A stretch of 38,052 nt of DNA from Chitinophagales bacterium (GCA_025455685.1 JALOMB010000007.1:1-38052), one strand, 5' to 3'; counted from the first letter of the stretch, positions 25,701 through 34,009 are shown. Numbers and translations: made by a program. Notes: generated by a model from the letters alone, not told the origin.

Positions 25701-26643
25701 AAGAAGTGGCACCATCATCGTCATTGGATACAATATTATTGGCTCTTAAATTTCCATTGATTACAATAAGTGAAGACGATTGTTCTCTCAAATATAGCGG
25801 ATAATCTTCATTGCGTCTTTCGAATTCAATAAAGGGTTGGGATAAATCAATATAATCAATGTGAAGATCGCTGTCGCAATATTCTACGGTTGCCTTAGGA
25901 TTATTTTCTAATTCTGAATAAATCCAGGAATCAGCTGGGATTAAATGTTTTACTTCTTCAAAGGGTACTTGTTTTAAAAGGTTTTTTAGTTCCGTGTTTG
26001 CAGAAAAAGTAATGAGTTGTGATTCAGTATTTACCGTTGTGTCTTCTGATTTATTTAATATAAAATCAAAGAAATCTTTTGGTTTGCCTTGTTGTACTTT
26101 TTCTATTTGTTGTGCGATTAAAGCTTCCAAAGAATTGGCAATCACATTTCTTTCCCAAGATACATTTTGAAGTTCAATTATCTGACCATAAGTGCCTATT
26201 TCACTTGGGTCTGTATCAAATAGCAAGTAATCTCCTTGTCCTGCATCTGCAAAAGGAATCCATCGAGGATTTGCATAGTCTTCGGCTTTTACTTTTGGAT
26301 CAAACTTATCTAAATCAGCATCTGAGATATCATCTCCAAAATATAAATCTTGAATACCTTCCCAATGTTGCTGAATATCGGCAAAGGGAATTAATTGATA
26401 CCAACCATTATCTAAAGTAAAGGAAAAAGCGGAAGCAATGCCATTATATGCCACATTTATCGATTTATAACAATCTATGAGTTCGTTTGGAATCCATATA
26501 TCGTCCTTTATCTTAGTATCATATATAAACTCTATTTCGCTTATACCCTCTTTTAAGTTAAAATAGTCATTAGTTTCAGGAACTGTTTTTTTTATTTCAG
26601 AAATCCATAAATGAATCGATTTCAGGAGCTGGTTCTTTGTCAT
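22711..26643 (-). CDS. Giant SUKH (SMI1/KNR4) protein with two beta-helix-like blocks
   Basis: The 1310-residue protein has no signal peptide. Residues 1 to about 190 resemble a SMI1/KNR4 (SUKH) domain: LNKFDPKVKAEDYANPRWIPFADAG-like text in IPFADAGQGDYLLFDTDPSE, then IGTYGQIIEL. SUKH domains are common in immunity proteins against polymorphic toxins, but also occur elsewhere. Two later segments look like short parallel beta-helices of hydrophobic rungs: about residues 285-365 (SLIVINGNLRANNIVS, SLVVLGNLEVKNMVVG, ASGLVWGNYNHGGLYV) and about 1010-1130 (ending FLYGRFNRGALYVKQHAVIE). The GLVWGNYNHGGLYV and GFLYGRFNRGALYV parallels suggest internal duplication. The rest is unrecognised. No toxin gene is adjacent. 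Function unknown. Confidence 0.7.
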   Translation of the reverse strand: MTKNQLLKSIHLWISEIKKTVPETNDYFNLKEGISEIEFIYDTKIKDDIWIPNELIDCYKSINVAYNGIASAFSFTLDNGWYQLIPFADIQQHWEGIQDLYFGDDISDADLDKFDPKVKAEDYANPRWIPFADAGQGDYLLFDTDPSEIGTYGQIIELQNVSWERNVIANSLEALIAQQIEKVQQGKPKDFFDFILNKSEDTTVNTESQLITFSANTELKNLLKQVPFEEVKHLIPADSWIYSELENNPKATVEYCDSDLHIDYIDLSQPFIEFERRNEDYPLYLREQSSSLIVINGNLRANNIVSNDDDGATSLVVLGNLEVKNMVVGGSDIHISKELKASGLVWGNYNHGGLYVSSGITAQVVLFTDAYHFDEESTSINAKASLIEDRAQYEDDIVFFIEAAQQMFEQAYLSFFEENLSYKDYEEISGWSSILDRYMMIESLKQNKNVLRAEIGIIEQSKPSKAERIKKVIKKLLPICTKNQQKKEAVFSKINQLEIQEGLWDNPIELTCDLINKLNEIWDDFILVIDQNDHSDKIKKFLSNSLKDNFGKADFDQESLFEQPSRINGIKDLLIAWEQKLNKFDSDFQLTYLDIHSQNFYVLLHEKTHQWIVEFWLKDINIKSYYHKDKFLKLHDHTNVPTIFENKQLKSKDDLKAQKENFCRFFELDHETNYDESSPTFPQLSNAQVTVNKELTSKSDHHKVEQSICFLLENGGEIFVGLEKKNRVNKLVTKNDTLSILYKNLNQNITQYQNIFDFPDVIDTFQELWETFLIHVERSIYYYNKLQKTATAERIKNIVNLPLVQTKYNDFNDSEKSVWLGDYHFTTDSSSGDYVSVVVSAELPSETDFDSRRFYFDAYTNNDVSYRYLSSQLYQTNDFYAQGSTEIKFLDYILVKEALDFFEEIEKNIVQKNEEYIAAFHNKMKHYAVKKPFESKEISGIKFVLKDLKETQELLENCTDFGGNKLFDFFTFFSNDYSFHNSFFLVAENEVIAENLDLKSHLPDSDACFVLGYIFLKKVTISKALRAFDISYAPAVICLDDARIANLYLSANTHYFHQNLESGFLYGRFNRGALYVKQHAVIEFIYSDDFNMHFNQVNSFAIVCGVNQVKANYLLEDDYGNQIQVRSIFLATHNLEEVLYDRFLWQDEDGFKIKSPEYQNKSQDKEHEENFEEFIQNGKNPLDYEKLHDINGRVEVNFEKLLHKIQNSPKIKDLNLEDSIYIDDKNDPSQSYFYRKGETFFQIGKWFTKQHIVVYLTHYYQSETDLTLTYFHSDNSTQKFTFETNLSDGSINSLVVKRIFREAIAALDIK

Positions 26644-26745
26644 TAAAAAGATAAATTTGAAGTGTTTTTTAAGAGAATTTTAAACTTGTTTTAAACTTTC
26701 AGAAGGATCTTGTTTCATTATATCAGATGCTTTTAGATTTGTACA

Positions 26746-26768
26746 CAAAGATAACTATAAATTCCTTG
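26746..26768 (-). promoter_or_regulatory. Promoter of the giant SUKH gene (shared-type promoter 2)
   Basis: The minus strand reads GGAATTTATAGTTATCTTTG, with the -7 box TATCTTTG at 26746-26753. It differs at a single position from promoter 1 at 22588. It lies about 100 bases upstream of the ATG, leaving a long leader in which nothing else was recognised. Confidence 0.55.
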
Positions 26769-26796
26769 AAATCATTGAATGTTTCCTTCATAGATT

Positions 26797-27369
26797 TTAA
26801 TCAACTATTTTTTCCTTTCTAAAAAATACATTACCAAATTTTTCAGATTCAAAAACATAATAAAAATCACCTAAAGTTAGTCTGTACAAGGTCGGATTAT
26901 CTCTAATGATATGGTGATTTGTCGAATCTGAATGAATTCTAATTTTCTTATTACAATATTCTCGCTTATCTAAGTCATAATAGCCTGATGAATAGGAAAT
27001 TTTAACGGTGTCTATTTTCCATATTGTGTCATAAATTTTTGATTTGAAAATGAGTAAATCATCTTCTGTAATCGTAAACTTAAAATTTTCATATTGCCAA
27101 TCTGCTTGTTTTCCAGGGAACTTACTTTTGTCAATTACGTAGTTTCCAATTAGGTCTTTTTGAGTTAAAATCGAAGGTTTAAGAATTGGTTCCGTAATCC
27201 AAATTAATCCTATCAAGCAAAGGAAAAATCCCCAAAAACCCATTAAAACATATAGGGCAATATGTTTTTTCCACTTTAAATATGTTGCTAGCCACGTGAG
27301 AAGAAGCATACCTGATGTAGGAAGCATAATTACATAAAATAAAATTGCTATTCCCTTACCCATTTTCAT
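26797..27369 (-). CDS. Hypothetical protein with two N-terminal membrane helices
   Basis: Function not recognised. I place the start at the ATG at 27369 (MKMGKGIAILFYVIML), giving 190 residues. The frame is open further upstream to 27486, but that part would translate straight through a TATCTTTG promoter box and is not protein-like. Two hydrophobic helices (about residues 5-29 and 34-60: AILFYVIMLPTSGMLLLTWL and LYVLMGFWGFFLCLIGLIWI) precede a soluble beta-rich domain of about 125 residues. That domain contains LIGNYVIDKSKFPGKQADWQ and WKIDTVKISYSSGYYDLDKR. It is probably anchored in the inner membrane. It follows none of its neighbours closely and has its own promoter. Confidence 0.6.
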   Translation of the reverse strand: MKMGKGIAILFYVIMLPTSGMLLLTWLATYLKWKKHIALYVLMGFWGFFLCLIGLIWITEPILKPSILTQKDLIGNYVIDKSKFPGKQADWQYENFKFTITEDDLLIFKSKIYDTIWKIDTVKISYSSGYYDLDKREYCNKKIRIHSDSTNHHIIRDNPTLYRLTLGDFYYVFESEKFGNVFFRKEKIVD

Positions 27370-27473
27370 TAATTTCAGTGCGTTCTGATGGTTTTTTATA
27401 CCATGTCCTAGTATCGGGTCTATATACTGTTTGGTTGGGTGAGGTGAAGTACATTGGTTTTGATATGTATACA

Positions 27474-27496
27474 CAAAGATAACCAAAAAATCCTTT
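27474..27496 (-). promoter_or_regulatory. Promoter of the small membrane protein gene (shared-type promoter 3)
   Basis: The minus strand reads GGATTTTTTGGTTATCTTTG, with the -7 box TATCTTTG at 27474-27481, about 105 bases upstream of the start at 27369. It resembles promoters 1 and 2 closely, including the GGA element 12 bases upstream of the -7 box. Confidence 0.55.
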
Positions 27497-27787
27497 TGAT
27501 AGAAAATTTATTAATTTAAACTAATAACCTATTATTTCTTTACATATGTATTTGACTTACATAAGCAATGAATTTGTATGTAATAGTTATATACTGTTTT
27601 CTACGAGTCTTTTAATTGTCGCACCACATAGCCAAACTATGCATTGTATTTTGTAAGTTTTGTAGCGAAACATTCAAATCGATAGGGGATATAGACTATT
27701 ACAAAATAATCCTGACTACTTAGACCAATTATTTGAATTTTTATTGGTTTGCTCAGCTTGCATTACCTCGTCGACTTCGATACATGG
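27497..27787. other. Non-coding gap with no recognised feature
   Basis: The gap lies between the promoter of the small membrane protein and the 3' end of the MFS gene. Neither strand has a convincing coding frame. A short imperfect inverted repeat (CATAG/CTATG at about 27627-27641) and a 6-base-pair hairpin with flanking A/T runs (27724-27748) are present, but too weak to call. A decayed gene cannot be excluded. Confidence 0.4.
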
Positions 27788-29005
27788 TTAGTTAATTTTA
27801 ATTTGCTCAGGCATACGTAATTTTATTAATATTGAAGACAAAATCGTTAATCCACCAATGAGAAAAATTGCATATTCAATTCCGAATACATCAGCTGTTA
27901 TGCCTGATATTATAGCACCAAAAGCATAACCCAAATCTCGCCAAAGTCTAAATGTACCGATACTTTCAGCCCTTTGTTTTGGGCTCGTTGCTTGTGCAAT
28001 TGTTGATAAAAAAGTTGGATATACCAATGCTGTTCCAAAACCTAAAACACCAGAAATCAAAGATAATAGATAAAAATCTTTGCTACATGGTATTAAAAGT
28101 ATAGAAAAGCCTTGTAACAACATACCCCAAAAAAGCATATTCTTTTTTGAAAAATGGTCAGACATTTTTCCCGTAAATAGTTGACCAATGCCCCAAACTG
28201 TTGGATAAATAGCGGTAATTATTCCAATATTTTGATTGTCAAAGAGCATTAATGATAAAATAATGGGAAACAAACCCCAAATCATTCCGTCATTTAAATT
28301 GTTTATTAGTCCAGCTTGAGTTACAGAGCTTAATGTTTTGTTTTTAAAAGTTGTTTCTAAAAATACATTTTCGAGTAAAATTGATTTGTCATTTATATTT
28401 TCTGTTTTTACAAACTCGCTAGTGTCTTTTACGCCCAGAAATGTCAAAACAAAACCGAGAATAGAAATTAAAACACCAATATAAAATGGATACGGCGTTA
28501 CTCCATAAGTATTTGCAATATAACCAGTTAAAAAAGCAACAAGGCCTACAGCAAAGTATCCCGCAAATTCATTTAACCCCATTGCAAGTCCTCTGTCTTT
28601 TTCACCGACAAGGTCAATTTTCATTACAACAGTACTGCTCCAAGTAAACCCTTGGCTTATACCCAATAAAATATTTGCAAAAATAACCCAATTCCAATTC
28701 GAGGCATAAATGAGTACAAGAGGAATAGGAATAGCAATCAACCAGCCAAATAAAAGTAGATTTCTTCTTCCAAATTTATTTGCAAGATTACCTGTAAAAT
28801 AATTCGCAATCGCTTTGGTAATACCGAAAGCCACAATAAAAGTTAAAATAGCAGTATTCGAAGCAATTCCAAATTTTTGTTCCGCAAATTGAGGAAAAAT
28901 AGTTCTTTCCATACCAATCATGCCACCGACCAAAGCATTTACAAACACAAGAATTGTAAATTGTTTCCAATTTTCTTTTAGTCCGAGTTTTATTTTTTCT
29001 TTCAT
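27788..29005 (-). CDS. Major facilitator superfamily transporter
   Basis: The 405-residue protein has about twelve hydrophobic segments in two halves. The MFS loop 2-3 signature is visible as GNLANKFGRRNLLLFG (about residues 73-88), and the second-half counterpart as GKMSDHFSKKNMLFWG (about 275-290). Segment 5 has GLNEFAGYFAVGLVAFLTGY. It is a proton-linked or similar inner-membrane exporter or importer; the substrate cannot be predicted from sequence. It stands alone on the minus strand, divergent from the heavy-metal efflux operon. Its promoter belongs to the shared set. Confidence 0.88.
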   Translation of the reverse strand: MKEKIKLGLKENWKQFTILVFVNALVGGMIGMERTIFPQFAEQKFGIASNTAILTFIVAFGITKAIANYFTGNLANKFGRRNLLLFGWLIAIPIPLVLIYASNWNWVIFANILLGISQGFTWSSTVVMKIDLVGEKDRGLAMGLNEFAGYFAVGLVAFLTGYIANTYGVTPYPFYIGVLISILGFVLTFLGVKDTSEFVKTENINDKSILLENVFLETTFKNKTLSSVTQAGLINNLNDGMIWGLFPIILSLMLFDNQNIGIITAIYPTVWGIGQLFTGKMSDHFSKKNMLFWGMLLQGFSILLIPCSKDFYLLSLISGVLGFGTALVYPTFLSTIAQATSPKQRAESIGTFRLWRDLGYAFGAIISGITADVFGIEYAIFLIGGLTILSSILIKLRMPEQIKIN

Positions 29006-29101
29006 TTCTTTAGGGTCTATTTCTTATAGGCCTGATCACAACGCTTTTTTTAGTATTTAGGCCATGTAAATTGATGACCAATAGTTTAGAAAAATTACAC
29101 A

Positions 29102-29126
29102 CAAAAATAACCTTAAAAATCCATTT
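29102..29126 (-). promoter_or_regulatory. Promoter of the MFS gene (shared-type promoter 4)
   Basis: On the minus strand the -7 box TATTTTTG (29102-29109) is followed by GTGTG and preceded by GGT. An AAATGGATTTTT element lies upstream at a spacing one base longer than in promoters 1-3. It lies about 97 bases before the MFS ATG. Confidence 0.5.
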
Positions 29127-29253
29127 GACACAACGAATTTTTGAAGCCCTATAACTTCATAAATCAAGTGAATTTTAAAACTATAAATCGACTTCTCTTC
29201 TAAGTTGTAAATAGCATTTTGTAAATAATTTAAGATATTTCCAAAAAAAACCT

Positions 29254-29261
29254 TACCTTTG
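29254..29261 (+). promoter_or_regulatory. Promoter -7 box of the heavy-metal efflux operon
   Basis: TACCTTTG is a full match to TAnnTTTG, 14 bases before the ATG at 29276. It is followed by GTACC, a common context for Bacteroidota promoters. No clear -33 TTG at normal spacing was found. No metal-regulator gene is adjacent. Confidence 0.55.
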
Positions 29262-29275
29262 TACCTAATATTAGC

Positions 29276-29593
29276 ATGAAAACTTTTTGGATTATCTTTA
29301 TAGTTTATTTGACATCGCTCTGTTTAATGCCCTGTCAAGATTCCTTTGTCGAAAATATTCTTCCCAAACTAACTCATCATCACGAAAGTGATGAAGCACC
29401 TCATCGTGAAACTTGTTCTCCATTCTGCGCTTGTATATGCTGCCATATATCAATTGTTTCAGATTTTACGTTAGTACATGAGGTAGGAAATAATCTCGAT
29501 GCACCATTTGAATTTACAAGTGTTTTTGTACCCTTTGGCATTGATATTAATTCATTTTACAGCAATAAAATCTTCCATCCACCAATAGTATAG
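29276..29593 (+). CDS. Small Cys/His-rich exported protein (DUF6660-like)
   Basis: The 105-residue protein has a hydrophobic leader (MKTFWIIFIVYLTSLCLMP) followed by a cluster of potential metal ligands: THHHESDEAPHRETC, then SPFCACICCH, which together hold five Cys and five His within about 27 residues (about 33-59). Small proteins of this layout (DUF6660, from memory) commonly precede CzcA/CusA efflux genes in Bacteroidota. A periplasmic or membrane-attached metal-binding role is inferred from composition and context. It has its own promoter box just upstream and is 42 bases from the RND gene. Confidence 0.65.
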   Translation: MKTFWIIFIVYLTSLCLMPCQDSFVENILPKLTHHHESDEAPHRETCSPFCACICCHISIVSDFTLVHEVGNNLDAPFEFTSVFVPFGIDINSFYSNKIFHPPIV

Positions 29594-29635
29594 TCATTTT
29601 CACCTTTATTTTTAATTTTCGAAAATGATTACATT

Positions 29636-32600
29636 ATGTTTGATCAAATCATAAAATTCAGTATTCATCATAAGTTAATCGTAGCAATATTTACGATAAT
29701 ACTGATTATTACGGGGTTATGGAGTGCTACTCAGCTCACCATCGATGCCTTGCCCGACATCACCAATAATCAAGTGCAAATTATCACAACTTGCCCTAAT
29801 CTCGCTACAGAAGAAGTCGAACTTCAAGTAACCGCCCCTATTGAGTTAGGTATAGCTAATATTCCTAAAATCATAGAAGTCAGAAGCATATCCCGATCAG
29901 GTTTATCTGTCATTACTGTTGTGTTTTCTGAGCAAGTCAATCCTTATCTCGCTAGACAATGGTTAAATGAGGCTTTGCAAAAGATAAAAGATGATATTCC
30001 ACCTGATTTTGGTACGCCTACACTTGCACCACTGAGCTCAGGACTCGGAGAAGTGTTTCAGTATGTACTAGTACCCGAAAAAGGCTATGCACATCAATAT
30101 TCACTATCGGATTTAAGGGAGATACAAGACTGGATCGTTGCAAGACAGCTTTATGGCATCGAGGGAGTAGCAGAAATCAATAGTCATGGAGGCTTAGTAA
30201 AGCAATACGAGGTCTCTATAAATCCGTTTCGTTTGGCATCGATGGGCATATCCATAGCAGAAGTCTATGAGGCTTTGGCGAAAAACAACCAAAATATGGG
30301 TGGTGCCTATATTGACAAAGTTCCAAATGCTTATTTTATAAGAGGTGTAGGAAAAATGAATACCAAAGAAGATATCGAAAACACAAGCATCAAGTTAGTA
30401 GGGCGTCAGCCGATACTCGTTAGAGATGTGGCACAAGTAACGCTAGGTCATGCTCCGAGATATGGCGCGATGTCTTATAATGGTCGTCAAGAAGTAGCAG
30501 GCGGTATCGTAATGATGTTGCGGGGCGCCAATAGCAATCAAGTCGTATCAAAGATCAAAGATCGACTCAAAATCATTGAAAAGACGTTACCCAAAGGTAT
30601 TAAAATTGTCCCTTTTGTAGATCGAATGGAATTGGTGGATAATGCCATTAAAACAATAATCCGAAATTTGCTTGAAGGTGCTTTAATCGTTATATTTATG
30701 TTGATTTTATTTTTAGGAAATCTACGTGCAGGACTAATTGTGGCTTCAGCAATTCCGCTTTCATTGCTATTTGCCTTGTCCTTGATGCATTTTTTTGGGG
30801 TGTCTGCCAATTTAATGAGTTTAGGTGCTATAGATTTTGGACTAATTATTGATGGAGCTTTGATCATCGTAGAGTTTATCTTGCATCAAATGACTCAGAA
30901 TCCAGCTTATCAAAATTTAACGATTGCACAAAAAGATGACTCTGTGTATGCAGCAGCGAGTCAAATAAGAAAAAGCGCTTCTTTTGGTGAATTTATTATT
31001 TTGATTGTTTATCTCCCAATTCTGACCCTACAAGGTGTAGAAGGCAAGATGTTTCAGCCGATGGCGCAGACTGTGATGTTTGCTATAATAGGTGCTTTGA
31101 TTTTATCCTTGACCTATATCCCTATGATGTGTGCTTGGTTGCTCAAACCAAACATTTCTAAATTTGGTTATTATTCAGAGAAGTTTTTTGAATTGATGAA
31201 ATCAAACTTTTTAATCCTATTCAATTGGGCAATAATGAGACAGAGATTGCTCATGGGATTGACACTAGGTTTGTTTTTGGGCAGTATCATTTTGTATCTC
31301 AATATGGGTGCTCAGTTTATACCAACCTTGCAGGAAGGAAACTTCGCCTTTCATTGTATTTTGCCAAAAGGAAGTGGTTTGAAACATAGCATAGAAGCAT
31401 CGATGCAAGCCAGTAGGGTCATTAAGCGCTTTGATGAAGTTGCGTCGGTGGTCGCCAAAACAGGTGCTGCGGAAATTCCAACAGACCCCATGCCTTTTGA
31501 GGGTACAGATTTGATGATTAGGCTAAAGCCAAAAGATCAATGGAAAGAAAAAAAATCTTATGAAGCCTTATCCAAAGAAATTATCGAAGCTTTACACGAT
31601 ATACCTGGCGTATTCTTTGAGGAAAATCAGCCGATTCAAATGAGATTTAATGAGTTAATGAGCGGTGTAAGACAGGATTTGGCGCTCAAGATTTTTGGGG
31701 AAAATATCGACTCACTAACGCACTATGCAGAGGCAATTGCTCAGGTCTTAGGGAAAATAGAAGGTGCTTCTACGCCTCAAGTTGAGCGAACTTCAGGAGT
31801 ATTGCTGCTTCAAATTGACTTTAACCGAAACAAATTAGCTACTTATGGTCTGAGTATCGCAGAAGTCAGTGATATCATAGCGACTTCAATGGCCGGAAAA
31901 TCAGCAGGATTTTTTTACGAAAATGAGCGAAGATTCGAACTTGTTGTCAGACTGGATACAGCTTATAGAAACGATACGGAAATTTTAGGGCAATTAATAA
32001 TAACTACGTCGGCAGGTTTAAGTATACCCTTAAACACAATAGCAGATATTTCACTAAAACCTAACCCAATTCAAATTTCACGAGAATCTGGCAAAAGAAA
32101 GATTGTCATCGGCGTCAATGCGGAAAATCGCGATATTGTATCACTCATAGAAGATGTCAAAAACAAAATAGACCAAAAAGTAAAACTGCCAGAAGGCTAT
32201 TTTATTGAATATGGTGGGTCTTACGAACAACTTCAGAGTGCCAATAAAAGGCTTATGGTTGTCTTGCCAATTGCTTTGGTCAGTATTTTATTATTGCTTT
32301 ATTTTGCCTTTGGTAACCTTTCGGAGGCGCTTTTAATATTTATATCCATCCCTTTAAGTTCGATTGGTGGTATTCTGGCTATAGTTATTCGGGGCATTCC
32401 TTTTAGTGTCAGTGCATCAGTAGGTTTTATAGCTTTGTTTGGGGTTTCTGTACTCAATGGAATTGTTTTGGTGAGTGTATATCAAAAATTAGCTCATGAA
32501 AAAAAACCAAGTTCGCCTCAGGATTGGATTGCGATTATTCGAGAGGGTACTCTGTCTCGATTAAGGCCAGTATTGATGACAGCTTTAATCGCTAGTTTTG

Positions 32601-34006
32601 GCTTCTTGCCTATGGCGTATGGAGACTCTATCGGCTCTGAAATACAGAAACCTCTTGCTACAGTGGTTATAGGTGGTTTAGTTTCAGCTACAATATTGAC
32701 TTTATTGGTATTTCCTTTGCTTTTTTATAGATTAAAAATCAAAGACTGGAGTTTTCTAAAGCCTACTAAATCATTTATGAGCATTGGATTGATATTAATA
32801 GGATGTTCTTTTACAATATCTGCTCAGCATCTGCAAATCAACTCTCTTGGACAAGCCTATGAGATAGCCAAAGAAAAAAATGGCCTTATTAAATCAATTG
32901 AATTTCAAGTAAAATCTATGAAAAGCCTCGAAAAAACAAGTTTTGAATTGCCTAATTTCGAGATAAATGTCCAGTATGGCAAGTATAATTCGGATTTAGT
33001 AGATAATTCAATTCAATTGCAGCAAACGATTCCTTTTCCCACTACTTTTGTCCATAAAGCGAAACTCTTAGAAACGCAACGCAAATTAAAAGAAAAAGAC
33101 TTAGAAATGGAAGAAAGAAGCCTCTATGGACAAGTGGCTCGACAGTATTATAAATTACAATATCAAAATAGTCAATATCAAATCTACCGGCATATAGATA
33201 GCATATATGAAGAATTGCTCAGAATAGCAGATTTAAGACTCAAAGTAGGTGATATTCAGGCAGCTCAAAGGCATAAAATAGCCTTGAAACGTCATGAAGT
33301 CAAAATGAATATTCAGGATTTAAACTTAATTTATCTCCAGGAATTTCATAGCTTTAAAGCTTTATTGGGAACAGATGATAGTCTTCAAATAATCTTCGAC
33401 CAAAAAGATTCTGTGTTTTACAGATCAATAGAAATTCAAGGCTTAGACTCAAATGATTTACTTGCTATCGCGAGAGACCAAATGGCGCTCGAAATAGAAA
33501 ATCAGCGTTTCAAGGTACAAAAGTCTCTTTTATTACCTGAAATTACTATTGGGTATAACAACCAAACTATTTTAGGGTTTCAGCGTATCGGAAGTAATGA
33601 AGTCTTCTTTGATGAAAATCACCGATTTAGTTTTTGGAACGCCGGGATTTCTTTTCCGATTTCTTTTTGGGCTAGTAATGCGCGAAACAAAGCGATGCAG
33701 TACGATATAAAATCAAAAGAGTCAGAATTGATACAAAATAAAAGAAATTGGCAAGTAGAAATTCAAGGTCTAAAAGCAAAATATTGGCTACAAGCAGCAC
33801 AAATATCCACATATCAAAACGACATCTTAAAACTCTCAGAACAAACTATGGATGCAGCTTTGCTAGCCTATAAGCTTGGAGACATGACTTTTTGGGAGCT
33901 CTATACGACCCTCGAAGAAGCCAAAACAACTAAAATCAAATATTTAAACCTCTGTCAAATGCAAGTTGAGTTGTATTTTCAATTAAAATCATTATTTAAA
34001 AATTAA
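29636..34006 (+). CDS. CzcA-type heavy-metal RND efflux pump fused to a TolC-like outer membrane factor
   Basis: The 1456 residues combine two parts of a tripartite efflux pump. Residues 1 to about 1040 are an RND permease of the heavy-metal class: DALPDITNNQVQI after the first helix, and in helix 4 AIDFGLIIDGALIIVE (around residue 400), whose DFGxxxDG pattern is that of the Zn/Co/Cd/Ni group rather than the Cu/Ag group. After the last helix a second leader-like segment occurs (SIGLILIGCSFTISAQ, about 1048-1063). It is followed by about 390 residues of TolC/OEP-type coiled-coil sequence (LGQAYEIAKEKN, LLETQRKLKEKDLEMEERSL, and near the end AYKLGDMTFWELYTTLEEAK). This fusion is known in Bacteroidota. 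If the leader is cleaved, the two halves would separate; this is uncertain. The adaptor gene follows after 3 bases. Confidence 0.93.
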   Translation: MFDQIIKFSIHHKLIVAIFTIILIITGLWSATQLTIDALPDITNNQVQIITTCPNLATEEVELQVTAPIELGIANIPKIIEVRSISRSGLSVITVVFSEQVNPYLARQWLNEALQKIKDDIPPDFGTPTLAPLSSGLGEVFQYVLVPEKGYAHQYSLSDLREIQDWIVARQLYGIEGVAEINSHGGLVKQYEVSINPFRLASMGISIAEVYEALAKNNQNMGGAYIDKVPNAYFIRGVGKMNTKEDIENTSIKLVGRQPILVRDVAQVTLGHAPRYGAMSYNGRQEVAGGIVMMLRGANSNQVVSKIKDRLKIIEKTLPKGIKIVPFVDRMELVDNAIKTIIRNLLEGALIVIFMLILFLGNLRAGLIVASAIPLSLLFALSLMHFFGVSANLMSLGAIDFGLIIDGALIIVEFILHQMTQNPAYQNLTIAQKDDSVYAAASQIRKSASFGEFIILIVYLPILTLQGVEGKMFQPMAQTVMFAIIGALILSLTYIPMMCAWLLKPNISKFGYYSEKFFELMKSNFLILFNWAIMRQRLLMGLTLGLFLGSIILYLNMGAQFIPTLQEGNFAFHCILPKGSGLKHSIEASMQASRVIKRFDEVASVVAKTGAAEIPTDPMPFEGTDLMIRLKPKDQWKEKKSYEALSKEIIEALHDIPGVFFEENQPIQMRFNELMSGVRQDLALKIFGENIDSLTHYAEAIAQVLGKIEGASTPQVERTSGVLLLQIDFNRNKLATYGLSIAEVSDIIATSMAGKSAGFFYENERRFELVVRLDTAYRNDTEILGQLIITTSAGLSIPLNTIADISLKPNPIQISRESGKRKIVIGVNAENRDIVSLIEDVKNKIDQKVKLPEGYFIEYGGSYEQLQSANKRLMVVLPIALVSILLLLYFAFGNLSEALLIFISIPLSSIGGILAIVIRGIPFSVSASVGFIALFGVSVLNGIVLVSVYQKLAHEKKPSSPQDWIAIIREGTLSRLRPVLMTALIASFGFLPMAYGDSIGSEIQKPLATVVIGGLVSATILTLLVFPLLFYRLKIKDWSFLKPTKSFMSIGLILIGCSFTISAQHLQINSLGQAYEIAKEKNGLIKSIEFQVKSMKSLEKTSFELPNFEINVQYGKYNSDLVDNSIQLQQTIPFPTTFVHKAKLLETQRKLKEKDLEMEERSLYGQVARQYYKLQYQNSQYQIYRHIDSIYEELLRIADLRLKVGDIQAAQRHKIALKRHEVKMNIQDLNLIYLQEFHSFKALLGTDDSLQIIFDQKDSVFYRSIEIQGLDSNDLLAIARDQMALEIENQRFKVQKSLLLPEITIGYNNQTILGFQRIGSNEVFFDENHRFSFWNAGISFPISFWASNARNKAMQYDIKSKESELIQNKRNWQVEIQGLKAKYWLQAAQISTYQNDILKLSEQTMDAALLAYKLGDMTFWELYTTLEEAKTTKIKYLNLCQMQVELYFQLKSLFKN

Positions 34007-34009
34007 CTG

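Noticed and set aside
27724-27748. Possible terminator of the MFS gene (ACCAAT/ATTGGT hairpin)
   Set aside because: Only six base pairs with a long A/T loop and no T run in the right place.
22588-29126. Integron-like cassette array, suggested by repeated sequences before unrelated accessory genes in one orientation
   Set aside because: The repeats match promoter boxes, not attC core sites (no GTTRRRY/RYYYAAC pair), and no integrase gene is present.
30538-30867. 109-codon antisense open frame inside the RND pump gene
   Set aside because: Low-complexity translation opposite a highly conserved helix region; a shadow.
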